Positions 19,876 through 28,980 are shown, counted from the first letter of the stretch. The stretch is DNA of 45,992 bases from Clostridiales bacterium (GCA_030156435.1 JASGMM010000007.1:1-45992); one strand, 5' to 3'. Translations and numbers: made by a program. The notes: a model not told the origin generated them from the sequence alone.

Positions 19876-21306
19876 ATGAAGCTTAATATAGCAGCCTCTT
19901 TCCGCAATAAAAAATTCAGATACGGGGGCTACTCTGCTTTAATCACTGTCGTGGTCATAGCTATATTGATAATAGTAAACCTTGTCGTGGATCAGATACC
20001 ATGGAAAGTAGATTTGACCAAGAACAGGTATTTCTCATTGTCGGATCAGAGCTATAAAACCATGGATACCATAAAAAAAGATATAACGATATACGGCCTA
20101 TATAAGACCGGGCAAGAGAACCTGACTGTAAAGGAGATACTCGATCAATATGCCAATTACTCCGATAAAATAAAGATAAAATTCATCGATCCGGTCAAGA
20201 ATCCGACATTTGCGCAAAAGTACAGCCAAGACGGTACGAGCTTGAGCGAAGGTTCGCTGATAGTGGATGCCGGAGATAAATATAAGGTTATAGATCAATA
20301 TGATCTGGTGAACTCCAGTTATAATCAGTATACCGGACAGATGCAAGCTGATTCGCTGGCAATAGAACAACAGGTCACAGGAGCGCTTATATACGTGACA
20401 TCGGAGAAAAGCAGTGTGCTATATGCCCTGCAGGGGCATAATGAGGAAGCCGTTCCTTCAGATCTTTCAAAGCAGCTTGGGAATCAAAACTTTGAGTTAA
20501 AAGAGCTGAATTTGGTTACGTCGGATAAAGTGCCAGATGATGCCGAGGCGATATTGGTTTTATCGCCCAAAAAGGATATATCTGCTGAGGAAGATAAAAA
20601 GCTGCGCGATTATCTGTCCAAAGGCGGCCGCGCGATATTTATGATGGATTTATTGAATAGCGAATTGCCTAATTTCCAAGCCTTGTTCAATAGTTACGGC
20701 GTAGAACTTGAACGCGCGGTGGTGATGGACGGCGATCGCAGCCATAACGCCGGCGATCCGGTGCTGTTGGTGCCGTCTTTTGGTGCTCATGATATAGTCA
20801 GCCCGCTTAAGTCCAATAAACTTACGGTGATTATGCCAGCAACGCAGCCTATAAAAGAAGTGAGCATAAAAAAGAGGTCCATAGAGATACAGCCGCTCCT
20901 CACAACGTCTTCCAACTCATGGGCTAAGGTTAACTTGGAATTTACGTCGTCGGAAAAAGAAGCCGGCGATTTGGAAGGCCCGTTTAATGTGGCCGTTGCC
21001 ATAACCGATAAATCTTCCGATGTTGATGTAAAAGATACCAAGATAATATTGATGGGTTCTTCGGCTATAGTGAATTCGCAGATTACAACACAATTTCCGG
21101 CTAATATAGACATGGTGATGAACAGCATAAATTGGTTGCGAGATCAAACCGAGAATATCTCTATAGCTCCTAAGAGCCTGACTCCAGATTACCTCAATAT
21201 GACATCTTTACAGGTCATTATACTCGCAGCCATAGTGGTTATAGTAATACCGCTTATAATATTAGGTATGGGCCTCAGGGTATGGCTGGTAAGGAGGCAC
21301 CTATGA
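19876..21306 (+). CDS. GldG-like ABC transporter auxiliary protein
   Basis: Protein of 476 residues with one membrane helix near each end (about residues 18-40, and 445-470 ending WLVRRHL). Between them lies a large extracytoplasmic domain of the GldG / ABC-type uncharacterised transport family. Visible family features are DLTKNRYFSLSDQSYKTM and a Rossmann-like part with GGRAIFMMDLL. It probably works with the GldA/F-like pair as a substrate-handling or structural component. A GGGGGAAAG ribosome site precedes the ATG. Confidence 0.88.
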   Translation: MKLNIAASFRNKKFRYGGYSALITVVVIAILIIVNLVVDQIPWKVDLTKNRYFSLSDQSYKTMDTIKKDITIYGLYKTGQENLTVKEILDQYANYSDKIKIKFIDPVKNPTFAQKYSQDGTSLSEGSLIVDAGDKYKVIDQYDLVNSSYNQYTGQMQADSLAIEQQVTGALIYVTSEKSSVLYALQGHNEEAVPSDLSKQLGNQNFELKELNLVTSDKVPDDAEAILVLSPKKDISAEEDKKLRDYLSKGGRAIFMMDLLNSELPNFQALFNSYGVELERAVVMDGDRSHNAGDPVLLVPSFGAHDIVSPLKSNKLTVIMPATQPIKEVSIKKRSIEIQPLLTTSSNSWAKVNLEFTSSEKEAGDLEGPFNVAVAITDKSSDVDVKDTKIILMGSSAIVNSQITTQFPANIDMVMNSINWLRDQTENISIAPKSLTPDYLNMTSLQVIILAAIVVIVIPLIILGMGLRVWLVRRHL

Positions 21307-22703
21307 GAAGAACGCGCAATGTCATTATACTGGTTGTAGTGTTGGCATTGCTTGCCGGAACATATGTGTATCTTACAAAACATCCCCAGCAAGCCGAACA
21401 GGATACTGAGAGCGTAGAGATTTCCAAGCTCAATAAAGACGACATAGTCAAAATGATGCTTGAGAGTAAAGACGGAAGCTTGACCTTTATCAAAAAAGAT
21501 GACAAATGGGTGGCTGAGGGCAACGAATCTATAGGTTTGAATCAAACCACGGTTGATGACATAGCTTATACCTTTGCCAGCCTATATGCCGAGCAGGTGG
21601 TCGAAGAAAATCCTCAAGATTTGGCCCAGTATGGACTTAAAGAGCCTGTGGTTAAGGCAACAGCTACGCTCAAGGATAATACAACCAAGACGCTTTATTT
21701 GGGCAATAAGACGCCTACCGGCACGTATTACCTTATGACCGAAGGTGATCCGAAGGTATATGAGGTGTGGATGAATCATGGCGAGCATTTGAGCTATACC
21801 TTAAACGATGTGCGGGATAAAACGCTGCCTCAAATAAATACGCAAGAACTCACGTATTTGAAGATGTGGAAAGAGGGCGGCCGTACAATAGAGATTAAGA
21901 CCAATGAAAGCCAGACCGAGGACCAGGCTCAATTCGGACTGGGGCTGTGGCAAATGACGCAACCTTATAGCGAGCCCGTCGGTGTGGACACGCAGAATTT
22001 CCAGCCGGTGCTTGATGCTCTGCCCAATATCGCCATCGAGGGGTTTGTGGAGGATAATCCAAAGGATCTGGCACAATACGGCCTGGATAAGCCCAAAGGT
22101 GAGCTGATCGTCAAGGATAAGCAAAATACGCTTCACATACTCATCGGCGATGACAAAGATGATACACAGGTTTACTTTAAGACAGCCGATTCGCCTTCGG
22201 TGTATGTCATGAGCAAGGATAAACTGTCGTTTATGGATACTAAGCCTTATGATATAATGGAGAAATTCGCATATATAGTAAATATAAACGATGTCGACAG
22301 GATTATAGTAGAGGCTAAAGGCAAGACTCACGATATAACGCTAACCCGCACGACCAAGAAGGCTGAAGAAGAAGGCGAAGAAGATGAGGAGGTTACCACC
22401 TATAAAGTGGATGGCAAGGTTGTCGAAGAAGATCCATTTAAGAAATACTATCAAAGCCTTATAGGCATGACAGTGGATGCCGAGAATGACAAACAATTAG
22501 AAGAGGTTCCGGAGGTTAAGACCACCTTCTTCTTGAATAAAGGGAATAAGCGCGAGGTGCACGTGAACTATGTGCCATATAACAATGACTTTTATGCGGT
22601 ATTCCGCGGTGACAAAGCCGAATTCGTATTGTCCAAACAGCAGGTCGATAAGATGCTGCAGGATCTTGAGGATCTCATAGCCGGCAAGCTTAAGGCCGAT
22701 TGA
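21303..22703 (+). CDS. DUF4340 domain protein of the Gld-like ABC unit
   Basis: Protein of 466 residues with an N-terminal membrane anchor (about residues 5-25, VIILVVVLALLAGTYVYL) and a long extracytoplasmic region of two similar halves. Both halves carry the phrase NPxDLAQYGLxxP (near residues 100 and 255), the hallmark of DUF4340 repeats. The ATG at 21303 is chosen because AAGGAGG precedes it. It overlaps the previous stop in an ATGA arrangement, so the two products are translationally coupled. The function is unknown. Confidence 0.88.
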   Translation: MRRTRNVIILVVVLALLAGTYVYLTKHPQQAEQDTESVEISKLNKDDIVKMMLESKDGSLTFIKKDDKWVAEGNESIGLNQTTVDDIAYTFASLYAEQVVEENPQDLAQYGLKEPVVKATATLKDNTTKTLYLGNKTPTGTYYLMTEGDPKVYEVWMNHGEHLSYTLNDVRDKTLPQINTQELTYLKMWKEGGRTIEIKTNESQTEDQAQFGLGLWQMTQPYSEPVGVDTQNFQPVLDALPNIAIEGFVEDNPKDLAQYGLDKPKGELIVKDKQNTLHILIGDDKDDTQVYFKTADSPSVYVMSKDKLSFMDTKPYDIMEKFAYIVNINDVDRIIVEAKGKTHDITLTRTTKKAEEEGEEDEEVTTYKVDGKVVEEDPFKKYYQSLIGMTVDAENDKQLEEVPEVKTTFFLNKGNKREVHVNYVPYNNDFYAVFRGDKAEFVLSKQQVDKMLQDLEDLIAGKLKAD

Positions 22704-22707
22704 TGAT

Positions 22708-23466
22708 ATGGACGTTGAATTAAAAGAAGGAGAGAGATTGGATGATCTTCAGTGTGGCGGGCTTAAGATCATCCAAAGTCCACGGCTTTTCAGCTTTGGC
22801 ATAGATGCGGTGTTGCTTGCGAATTTTGCTCGCATAAAACCGGGCGATATAGTCGTGGATCTTGGCACGGGCAGCGGTGTTATACCGCTGCTTTTAACTT
22901 GTAAGACAGCAGCAAGCAAAATATACGGCTTGGAGATACAGCATGAAATGGCCGATATGGCCCAGCGCAGCGTCAGACTGAATGATCTTGAAGGTCGCGT
23001 GGATATAATAGAAGGGGATATAAGGAAGGTCAGCGATAGAATGGGCATGAGTTCGGTGGATGCTGTAATATCCAATCCACCTTACCGCAAAGAGGGCAGC
23101 GGTCATGTAAGCCCATCGGATGCAAGGGCTATAGCTACCTATGAGTTCGAATGTACGTTAGATGACGTTATAAAGGCTGCATCGACGCTTTTGAAAAATA
23201 AAGGCCGTTTTTATATGATACATCGCCCGGCCCGCTTGGTCGATGCCATATGCGGTATGCGCAAGGCTGGCATAGAACCCAAAAGGCTGCGCATGGTACA
23301 GCCTTTTGCTGATAAAAAGCCCACTATGTTTCTAATTGAAGGCATTAAGGGCGCTCATCCCCACATAGATATTATGCCGACTTTGATCATATACGAGGCT
23401 GAGGGGATATATACGGACGAGATATACAGAATATATGGCATGGAGGTGCCGGAGCATGGCAGATGA
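22708..23466 (+). CDS. tRNA1(Val) adenine-N6 methyltransferase-like protein (TrmN6/YfiC family)
   Basis: SAM-dependent N6-adenine methyltransferase of 252 residues. The SAM motif is VVDLGTGSGVIPLLL and the catalytic motif is SNPPY. The opening LKIIQSPRLFSFGIDAVLLANF is characteristic of the TrmN6 family, whose E. coli member methylates A37 of tRNA-Val. Its position before rsmI and abrB matches yabB of Bacillus. The stop overlaps the rsmI start by 11 bases. Confidence 0.9.
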   Translation: MDVELKEGERLDDLQCGGLKIIQSPRLFSFGIDAVLLANFARIKPGDIVVDLGTGSGVIPLLLTCKTAASKIYGLEIQHEMADMAQRSVRLNDLEGRVDIIEGDIRKVSDRMGMSSVDAVISNPPYRKEGSGHVSPSDARAIATYEFECTLDDVIKAASTLLKNKGRFYMIHRPARLVDAICGMRKAGIEPKRLRMVQPFADKKPTMFLIEGIKGAHPHIDIMPTLIIYEAEGIYTDEIYRIYGMEVPEHGR

Positions 23467-24310
23467 GCAAAAAGATGCAAAGCCTGGCTGCTTATATATA
23501 TGCGGTACGCCTATAGGCAATCTTGAGGATATAACGCTCAGAGCGTTGAAGGTGCTGCAAAATGTTGATTATATAGCTGCTGAGGACACGCGTCAGACAT
23601 TGAAGCTGCTAAATCATTACGATATTCATAAGACGCTTATAAGTTGCCATGAGCATAATGAGAAACAGCGCGCCGAAGAGATAGTGGATTTACTTTATAA
23701 AGGCTGCAGCGTTGCTCTGGTCACCGATGCCGGTATGCCGGTTACATCGGATCCAGGCAACGTAGTGGTCGAAGCAGCGCATGAAGCGGGTTTGCCTGTA
23801 AGCGTCGTACCGGGGCCGACGGCGGTATCGGCGGCTCTGGCATTGTCGGGGTTTAGAGGAGACAGGTATGTATTCGAGGGATTTTTGCCTCGAAATAAAA
23901 AAGAGCGGCAGTCGCGTTTAGAGGCGCTAAAGTACGAGCGCCGGACAGTGGTGCTGTATGAGGCACCGCATCGCTTGCTGACGACGCTGGACGACCTTTC
24001 GGTTTGGCTTGGTGACAGACCCGTAGCAGTGGTCCGGGAGATTACCAAGATACATGAACAAGTGCTCAGGGGTACGATAGGCGAGATGATAATGCATTTC
24101 AATGATATACCGCCTCGGGGCGAATTCGTGTTGGTGCTGAAAGGCTATGAAGGGGCTGAGATGCAAGATGCCGATGATGGCATGACTGTAGAGCAGCGCA
24201 TATCAGCTTACATGCAGCGTGGCATGAGCAAGAAGGATGCGGTCAGACAGGTGGCTGCCGATACTGGCCTACCCAAAAACGAAGTATATAAAAAAGCCCT
24301 GCTCCTTTAG
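23456..24310 (+). CDS. rsmI: 16S rRNA (cytidine-1402-2'-O)-methyltransferase
   Basis: RsmI, 284 residues, which methylates the ribose of C1402 in the decoding centre of 16S rRNA. The diagnostic motifs are TPIGNLEDITLRAL, AAEDTRQTLKLLNHY, SCHEHNE, VTDAGMPVTSDPG and VPGPTAVSAALALSG. The ATG at 23456 is preceded by GGAGG a few bases upstream and lies inside the end of the methyltransferase gene before it. The last codons and stop lie inside a strong hairpin shared with the convergent abrB gene. Confidence 0.96.
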   Translation: MADEQKDAKPGCLYICGTPIGNLEDITLRALKVLQNVDYIAAEDTRQTLKLLNHYDIHKTLISCHEHNEKQRAEEIVDLLYKGCSVALVTDAGMPVTSDPGNVVVEAAHEAGLPVSVVPGPTAVSAALALSGFRGDRYVFEGFLPRNKKERQSRLEALKYERRTVVLYEAPHRLLTTLDDLSVWLGDRPVAVVREITKIHEQVLRGTIGEMIMHFNDIPPRGEFVLVLKGYEGAEMQDADDGMTVEQRISAYMQRGMSKKDAVRQVAADTGLPKNEVYKKALLL

Positions 24311-24318
24311 GAGCAGGG
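24297..24318. terminator. Bidirectional terminator between rsmI and abrB
   Basis: CCCTGCTCCT, a TT loop and AGGAGCAGGG form a perfect 10-bp GC-rich stem. On the minus strand it is followed by a run of T (the AAAAA at 24291-24295), making a good terminator for abrB. On the plus strand TGAAAAACTATTATTT follows, which is weaker. The rsmI stop codon lies in the loop side of the stem. Confidence 0.85.
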
Positions 24319-24328
24319 TGAAAAACTA

Positions 24329-24607
24329 TTATTTGCTCTCGCCAGCAGCCTCTTTTTTATCGCCGAATTCATCGGCTATCTCGGCCAGACAGTTTTTGCA
24401 TATGTTTTTGCCTTTGTAAGGTTGTACGTCGGCGGCATCACCGCAGAATATGCAGGCGGGTTCATATTTTTTCAGTATGATGTGCTCGCCATCCACATAA
24501 ATCTCCAGCGCATCCCTTTGGGATATATTGAGCGTTCTCCTCAGTTCTATGGGTATCACTACCCTGCCCAGTTCATCAACTTTCCTTACGATTCCCGTAG
24601 ATTTCAT
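24329..24607 (-). CDS. abrB: AbrB-family transition-state regulator with zinc-ribbon-like tail
   Basis: DNA-binding regulator of 92 residues. The N-terminal swapped-hairpin domain MKSTGIVRKVDELGRVVIPI is practically identical to Bacillus AbrB and continues with ELRRTLNISQRDALEIYVDG. The C-terminus differs, carrying two CxxC pairs (C52/C55 and C70/C73) that could bind zinc or sense redox state, a layout common in clostridial AbrB proteins. The ATG at 24605-24607 has GGAGGAG upstream; an earlier in-frame start would add ten non-family residues. Conserved placement beside rsmI supports the name. Confidence 0.95.
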   Translation of the reverse strand: MKSTGIVRKVDELGRVVIPIELRRTLNISQRDALEIYVDGEHIILKKYEPACIFCGDAADVQPYKGKNICKNCLAEIADEFGDKKEAAGESK

Positions 24608-24650
24608 AGTATCTCCTCCTTCAACATATTTCGACAAAATTTACGTTTCT

Positions 24651-24679
24651 ATCTTACCAAACGTGACATTAAAAGTCAA
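24651..24679 (-). promoter_or_regulatory. Sigma-A promoter of abrB
   Basis: On the minus strand TTGACT (24674-24679) and TAAGAT (24651-24656) are separated by 17 bases and lie about 45 bases before the abrB start. The stretch 24680-24860 is AT-rich with nothing further recognised. Confidence 0.6.
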
Positions 24680-24867
24680 TATGTTTGCAGAAAAAAACCA
24701 TAAATTTTTCTTTATCCTTCAACTACTAGATGTATATACCAAAGATGATAACTAAAGTATAGCATATAACGCTAATAAAATCAATATATGGTTTTATAGG
24801 GCTCTTCAACCATAACATTATTAACCATCGAAATTCTATATATTTTTGCTCTATGATATCTGGGATA

Positions 24868-24876
24868 TGATATAAT
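24868..24876 (+). promoter_or_regulatory. Extended -10 promoter of nurA-herA
   Basis: TGATATAAT is an extended -10 element; the TATAAT itself is at 24871-24876. TTGCTC at 24846-24851 is a possible but too distant -35 box (19 bases). The ribosome site GAGGTG follows at about 24891. Confidence 0.5.
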
Positions 24877-24904
24877 GGTAATATATAGCCGAGGTGTTTA
24901 GAAG

Positions 24905-25903
24905 ATGTTGGATATAGAAAAAGAATTAAAAGATAAATTGCTCAAGTTCAACGATACATTGAAGAAACGATACAAAAATGGCAGCGGGTTCAATGTAACC
25001 CTGCTCAATCTCCTCGAGCAGCATGTAGGACGACTGACAAAGCTGTCCAGGCTTGCACCACAGCAGGTAGCCGCTATAGCGCCTAAAGGGATTGTGGCCG
25101 TAGACGGATCCATAAATACCGCCGGCTCATCCTATCCGCATTATGTGGCTGTCATGCGCTCCATGGCGCAGAGCACGTTTGCTTGCCATGAGCCCATATA
25201 TAAATATGAGATATACTCTCCTTTGTTTGAGGACAAAGATGTGGATATAAACGCCGAAGTCGATGGCGTACCGGCGGCTGTTCAAGACGAGAACAGACGG
25301 TCGGCACATATGGCATGTTTGGAAATAGAGGCAGCTATAGAGGCCATAGAACGCATGGCTCCATCAGTACTCATGATGGATGGTTCGCTTGCACAATTCA
25401 GGATAAAATGCCGCGATACATGGGAGAAATTGTACCGTCTGGTGCTGGAACGCGATGTACTGCTTATAGGAGTGGTGGAGGAGATAAAGACCGCTATAAT
25501 AAAACAGGCGCTGAAGGACTATCTGCCTGATGACATGAAGGATATGTATGACCGCGAGCTTATATTCGGTATTTTATCGCCGGGTCAAATGTTGGCTATA
25601 GATGAGGATTGTTTGGGTCAAGGTAAACTAGGCCTTGCGGCCTGCTTTATGCGCACGTCGATGGACCCGCATCCGATAGCCATGGATATGCCGGCCGAAC
25701 AATCTGACCATATGGAGGATATGGCCGCACTGGTGTATGCGCTGACGCCGCAAGACGGCCGAGGTATACCATTATGGTTGGATATGGTGGATAATCAGGT
25801 TCGCATAACTAATCAGATGATGGAAGCGTTGATAGACGAATATATAGATGCCGATCTACGCCACCGTTTACTAGTGGCTAAGCGGCAAAACAGGGATATA
25901 TGA
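24905..25903 (+). CDS. nurA: NurA-domain nuclease
   Basis: Predicted 5'-3' nuclease of the NurA family (RNase H-like fold), 332 residues. The metal-binding motifs are GIVAVDGSINTAG (D67) and VLMMDGSLAQF (about D158), with a later acidic motif in LWLDMVDNQVRI. In archaea NurA forms a complex with the HerA translocase and resects double-strand breaks with Mre11-Rad50. The herA gene follows after 12 bases, confirming the pair. No Mre11 or Rad50 gene is in the window. Direct adjacency to the CRISPR locus may mean a defence role, which is inference. Confidence 0.9.
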   Translation: MLDIEKELKDKLLKFNDTLKKRYKNGSGFNVTLLNLLEQHVGRLTKLSRLAPQQVAAIAPKGIVAVDGSINTAGSSYPHYVAVMRSMAQSTFACHEPIYKYEIYSPLFEDKDVDINAEVDGVPAAVQDENRRSAHMACLEIEAAIEAIERMAPSVLMMDGSLAQFRIKCRDTWEKLYRLVLERDVLLIGVVEEIKTAIIKQALKDYLPDDMKDMYDRELIFGILSPGQMLAIDEDCLGQGKLGLAACFMRTSMDPHPIAMDMPAEQSDHMEDMAALVYALTPQDGRGIPLWLDMVDNQVRITNQMMEALIDEYIDADLRHRLLVAKRQNRDI

Positions 25904-25915
25904 GGTGAGGATTTT

Positions 25916-27772
25916 ATGATACAGGTAGTAGGGCTTACCACCCAGCAGGAGGTATGGGTGGCATCTAAGGATAAACCATTCAGGATAAACCAGATGCTTA
26001 TAATAGAAGATCAATTTCAGGGACCGCAGCGCGGCGAAGTAGTAGAAACCAATTCCTATAACCGCTTTATACCTCTCAATATAAACGGGGGCGGTATGGT
26101 GGATGCATCCATATTAGAATCGCTCAAGCAGCTCGGATACAATATAGGGCAGGATACCATACATTTGGCAAAGGTCCGCCTTGTAACCGAGGCCCAGTAT
26201 CCCATACAAACCGGATGTACAGCACGCACGCCGAGATTTGATGAGGTCAGCGACCTCATGGTAACGGTGTCGCCTCAGGAGGGGCTGATATTGGGCGTCA
26301 TAAAGAGCAGCGATGAGGTGGCCGAAGATATGCCGCCGGGATTGAAGGATATAGCCCTCCTGTATGAAGGCGGTAAGGCCAGGCCACAAAACGGCGTTCC
26401 GTTTATATTCGACATAAAAGCCATGCAACAGTATCCGCATATAGGCGTATTTGGCGGCTCCGGTTCGGGTAAATCCTTCGGCATGCGCGTTATGCTGGAG
26501 GAATTGATGAAGTTACGCATACCGGTGTTGGTGCTGGATCCACATCTGGAGATGGATTTTTCGACGCGTGCTAGCGGTTTACCCGATGGATGGGAGGTCG
26601 ATTACAGCGCGAACTTCCGTCGCTTGAATATAGGCCAGGATATAGGCGTAGCTTTTGATAAGCTGTCCAATGCCGACTTGAAAAATCTTTTAGGCGCGTC
26701 CAGCCCCTTGAGCGAGTCGATGGCTAATGCAGTCGAAACATTACACAAACGCAGCGACAGTTACCAGACATTCAGCGATAGGCTGGATATGCTGGATGAA
26801 GCGTTGGAGGATACTGAGGCGGGGTTACGGGCCAAGCTTGAAAGCGCAGACAACCAGTATCAACGTCAACGTTACGAACAATGCATAGAATTGAGGCGTA
26901 CTTACAGGGACCTGCCACTGGCGTCCGTACGCGCCATATCATGGCGTCTGCGCCGTTTGTTTAACGACGGTCTGTTCAGCCATGACATACAGCCGGTAGA
27001 GGAGGGCTTGAAACAGGGCAAGCTCATGGTAATACAGGGTTCAAGCCAAATGATAAACGTTTTCGGTACATATCTGTTAAATAATCTTTACCATAAGCGA
27101 CGAGATTATAAAGATGCTCAGGCCAGAGGAATAGGTGCCGACTATTTCCCGCCCTTTATAGTGGTAGCCGATGAGGCCCATAACTTTGCTCCAAAGGGTT
27201 ATGACACGCCGGCCAAGACCGTCTTAAAAGAGATAGCGCAGGAAGGGCGCAAGTATGGTACTTTCCTTATACTGGCCACCCAGCGCCCCACGTCCTTGGA
27301 TGAGAACATAACGGCGCAGCTCAATACCAAGCTGGTATTTCGTACGGTGAGAAGCATAGACATAGCTACCATAAAAGAAGAAACCGATATAACCCCAGAA
27401 GAGGCCCGCCGCTTGCCGTATCTGCCGTCGGGCGATGCTTTCGTATCATCGGCCATCATCGGCCGCACAGTACCTATACGTGTGCGTATGGCCAGAACAG
27501 CCAGCCCGCATAATAAGAACCCGTTCGATGAGCTGAAGGATATCTTCGATAAGCAGGAACAGGAGCTGCTGCGCTATATAGAGGACAAGCTGCCCATATA
27601 TGACGCCGATATGGTGCAAAAAGCCGCCGAGATAGAGCGTGACAGCAAAGGCGCCTATACTTTCACCGTTGATCAGTTAAAAGACCTGTTGGACAGGCTG
27701 GTACAACAGGGCAGGATAACCGGCCGCAGCAGCGTGTTAGGCTATATATACGATAAGCCGGAGGGAAAATGA
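25916..27772 (+). CDS. herA: HerA-type hexameric DNA translocase
   Basis: FtsK/HerA-superfamily ATPase of 618 residues. An N-terminal HAS-barrel-like region (residues 1-130) precedes Walker A GGSGSGKS (180-187). Walker B is VVADEAHNFAP (about 413-423), followed by the sensor LATQRPTSLDENI and an arginine-finger region LVFRTVRS. The hexamer pumps DNA to the NurA nuclease. The C-terminal 100 residues are helical and charged. The ribosome site is GAGGTGAGG. It probably shares one transcript with nurA; no terminator is seen before cas6. Confidence 0.92.
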   Translation: MIQVVGLTTQQEVWVASKDKPFRINQMLIIEDQFQGPQRGEVVETNSYNRFIPLNINGGGMVDASILESLKQLGYNIGQDTIHLAKVRLVTEAQYPIQTGCTARTPRFDEVSDLMVTVSPQEGLILGVIKSSDEVAEDMPPGLKDIALLYEGGKARPQNGVPFIFDIKAMQQYPHIGVFGGSGSGKSFGMRVMLEELMKLRIPVLVLDPHLEMDFSTRASGLPDGWEVDYSANFRRLNIGQDIGVAFDKLSNADLKNLLGASSPLSESMANAVETLHKRSDSYQTFSDRLDMLDEALEDTEAGLRAKLESADNQYQRQRYEQCIELRRTYRDLPLASVRAISWRLRRLFNDGLFSHDIQPVEEGLKQGKLMVIQGSSQMINVFGTYLLNNLYHKRRDYKDAQARGIGADYFPPFIVVADEAHNFAPKGYDTPAKTVLKEIAQEGRKYGTFLILATQRPTSLDENITAQLNTKLVFRTVRSIDIATIKEETDITPEEARRLPYLPSGDAFVSSAIIGRTVPIRVRMARTASPHNKNPFDELKDIFDKQEQELLRYIEDKLPIYDADMVQKAAEIERDSKGAYTFTVDQLKDLLDRLVQQGRITGRSSVLGYIYDKPEGK

Positions 27773-27949
27773 AGCAGAGGATGAAATTGCGTTTTTAGAT
27801 ATGTTGAACAGGCTGCTCGTGAGAAATTTGCGGATGACAGTTGTTATATTAGGATAAAACACTATCTCGGGCAGCCGGAAAATTTTTTTATAATCGCAAC
27901 CGTTATATTATTCTTGGGTGATATAATTTACGTAGAGGAGGAGTGTGCT
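27773..27949 (+). other. herA-cas6 intergenic region with coding-like remnant
   Basis: No complete gene is found in these 177 bases. Two overlapping frames look protein-like. One, from 27771 to a stop at 27855, reads EAEDEIAFLDMLNRLL. The other is in frame with cas6 from 27785 and reads AAREKFADDSCYIRIKHYLG. Neither has a start of its own with a ribosome site. They could be the remains of a third gene of the nurA-herA unit, or chance. The right half holds the cas6 promoter block. Confidence 0.35.
27885..27927 (+). promoter_or_regulatory. cas6 promoter block, copy 1 of a duplicated element
   Basis: The block is TTTTTATA (27885-27892), 3 bases, GCAACCGTTATA (27896-27907), 14 bases, TATAAT (27922-27927). 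An almost identical block with the same spacing lies before the large-subunit gene at 28938-28980. At a 17-base spacing the -35 hexamer would be ACCGTT, a poor sigma-A match, so an activator or other DNA-binding protein may read the conserved part. Confidence 0.6.
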
Positions 27950-28933
27950 ATGAGCATTAATGAGGAAATAAGCAAAGCCATTAAAGATTTTACTTTGGCA
28001 AAATATAACTTAAGGATAAAAAGCGGCAAAGAAGGTTTAGAATTGCCGCCATATAAGGGTTCTACCTTCAGAGGTGTATTCGGTCATGCTTTTAAATCGA
28101 CTATATGCAGTCATGCTCAAGACTGTCATGAATGTGAAGTAAAGAGTATTTGCGCATACAGTTATATCTTTGAGACAACTCCACCTGATGATACTATGGT
28201 ATTAAAAACGTATGATGATATACCGAGGCCTTTTGTTATAGAACCGCCCTTAAACTCCAGAACTCACTATGACGAGGGTGATAGGCTTTCATTTAACCTG
28301 ATACTGATCGGTCGTGCTATTAAATATTTGCCATATTTCATATATGCATTCCAGAAAGCTGGAGAAATGGGTATAGGCAAAGGACGGCGGCCTTATAGTC
28401 TCGATGAAGTTAAAACGATAGAATTATTCAGCGATAAAGGGGAAACCATTTATACGATTTATGACGGCAAGGTGATCAACAACGACAGATACATTAGAGG
28501 TTCGGAAATCGTAGAGATAAGCAAACGATATAAGAACGTAGAGCACTTAACTTTATCATTTGATACCATGTTGCGTATTAAGAAGGACAAGCATTTGGCC
28601 ACAAAAATGGAATTTCATATTCTGATAAGGAGTATCTTAAGACGATTCTCTAATCTATGTTATTTTCACCATGATTATCAACCTGAACTGGATTACAAGA
28701 GAATTATTGAAGCATCGCAACAAGTTAAAATAGTGGAAGATGATACCGATTGGGACGATTGGGAAAGATTTTCCAATAGACAGGATAGCCGTATGCGATT
28801 TGGCGGCCTCGTTGGCAAGATAACGTATGAAGGTCATATAGGAGATTTCATGCCGTTACTTTTACTCGGTGAACAGATTCACGCAGGCAAAAATGTTACT
28901 TTCGGTTTGGGTAAATACTCTATTATGGTATAA
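27950..28933 (+). CDS. cas6: CRISPR pre-crRNA endoribonuclease Cas6
   Basis: RAMP-fold protein of 327 residues that should cut the array transcript within each repeat, leaving an 8-nt 5' tag. The N-terminal part has the RGVFGHAFK motif followed by a cysteine cluster C-x4-C-x2-C-x4-C within about 20 residues, as in Cas6 of the PF10040 group. The C-terminus has the glycine-rich loop GKNVTFGLGKYSI expected of Cas6. The ATG at 27950 follows GAGGAGGAG by 6 bases; in-frame starts upstream would read through the promoter block. It stands in its own promoter unit before the effector genes and may also have served the lost type III system. Confidence 0.9.
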   Translation: MSINEEISKAIKDFTLAKYNLRIKSGKEGLELPPYKGSTFRGVFGHAFKSTICSHAQDCHECEVKSICAYSYIFETTPPDDTMVLKTYDDIPRPFVIEPPLNSRTHYDEGDRLSFNLILIGRAIKYLPYFIYAFQKAGEMGIGKGRRPYSLDEVKTIELFSDKGETIYTIYDGKVINNDRYIRGSEIVEISKRYKNVEHLTLSFDTMLRIKKDKHLATKMEFHILIRSILRRFSNLCYFHHDYQPELDYKRIIEASQQVKIVEDDTDWDDWERFSNRQDSRMRFGGLVGKITYEGHIGDFMPLLLLGEQIHAGKNVTFGLGKYSIMV

Positions 28934-28937
28934 ATTA

Positions 28938-28980
28938 TTTTTATAGATGCAACTGTTATAGCATTGCGCTATGTTATAAT
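28938..28980 (+). promoter_or_regulatory. Effector operon promoter block, copy 2 of the duplicated element
   Basis: The block is TTTTTATA (28938-28945), 3 bases, GCAACTGTTATA (28949-28960), 14 bases, TATAAT (28975-28980). It matches the cas6 block in order and spacing, with one difference in the 12-base core. It predicts separate but co-regulated transcription of cas6 and the effector genes. Confidence 0.6.
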
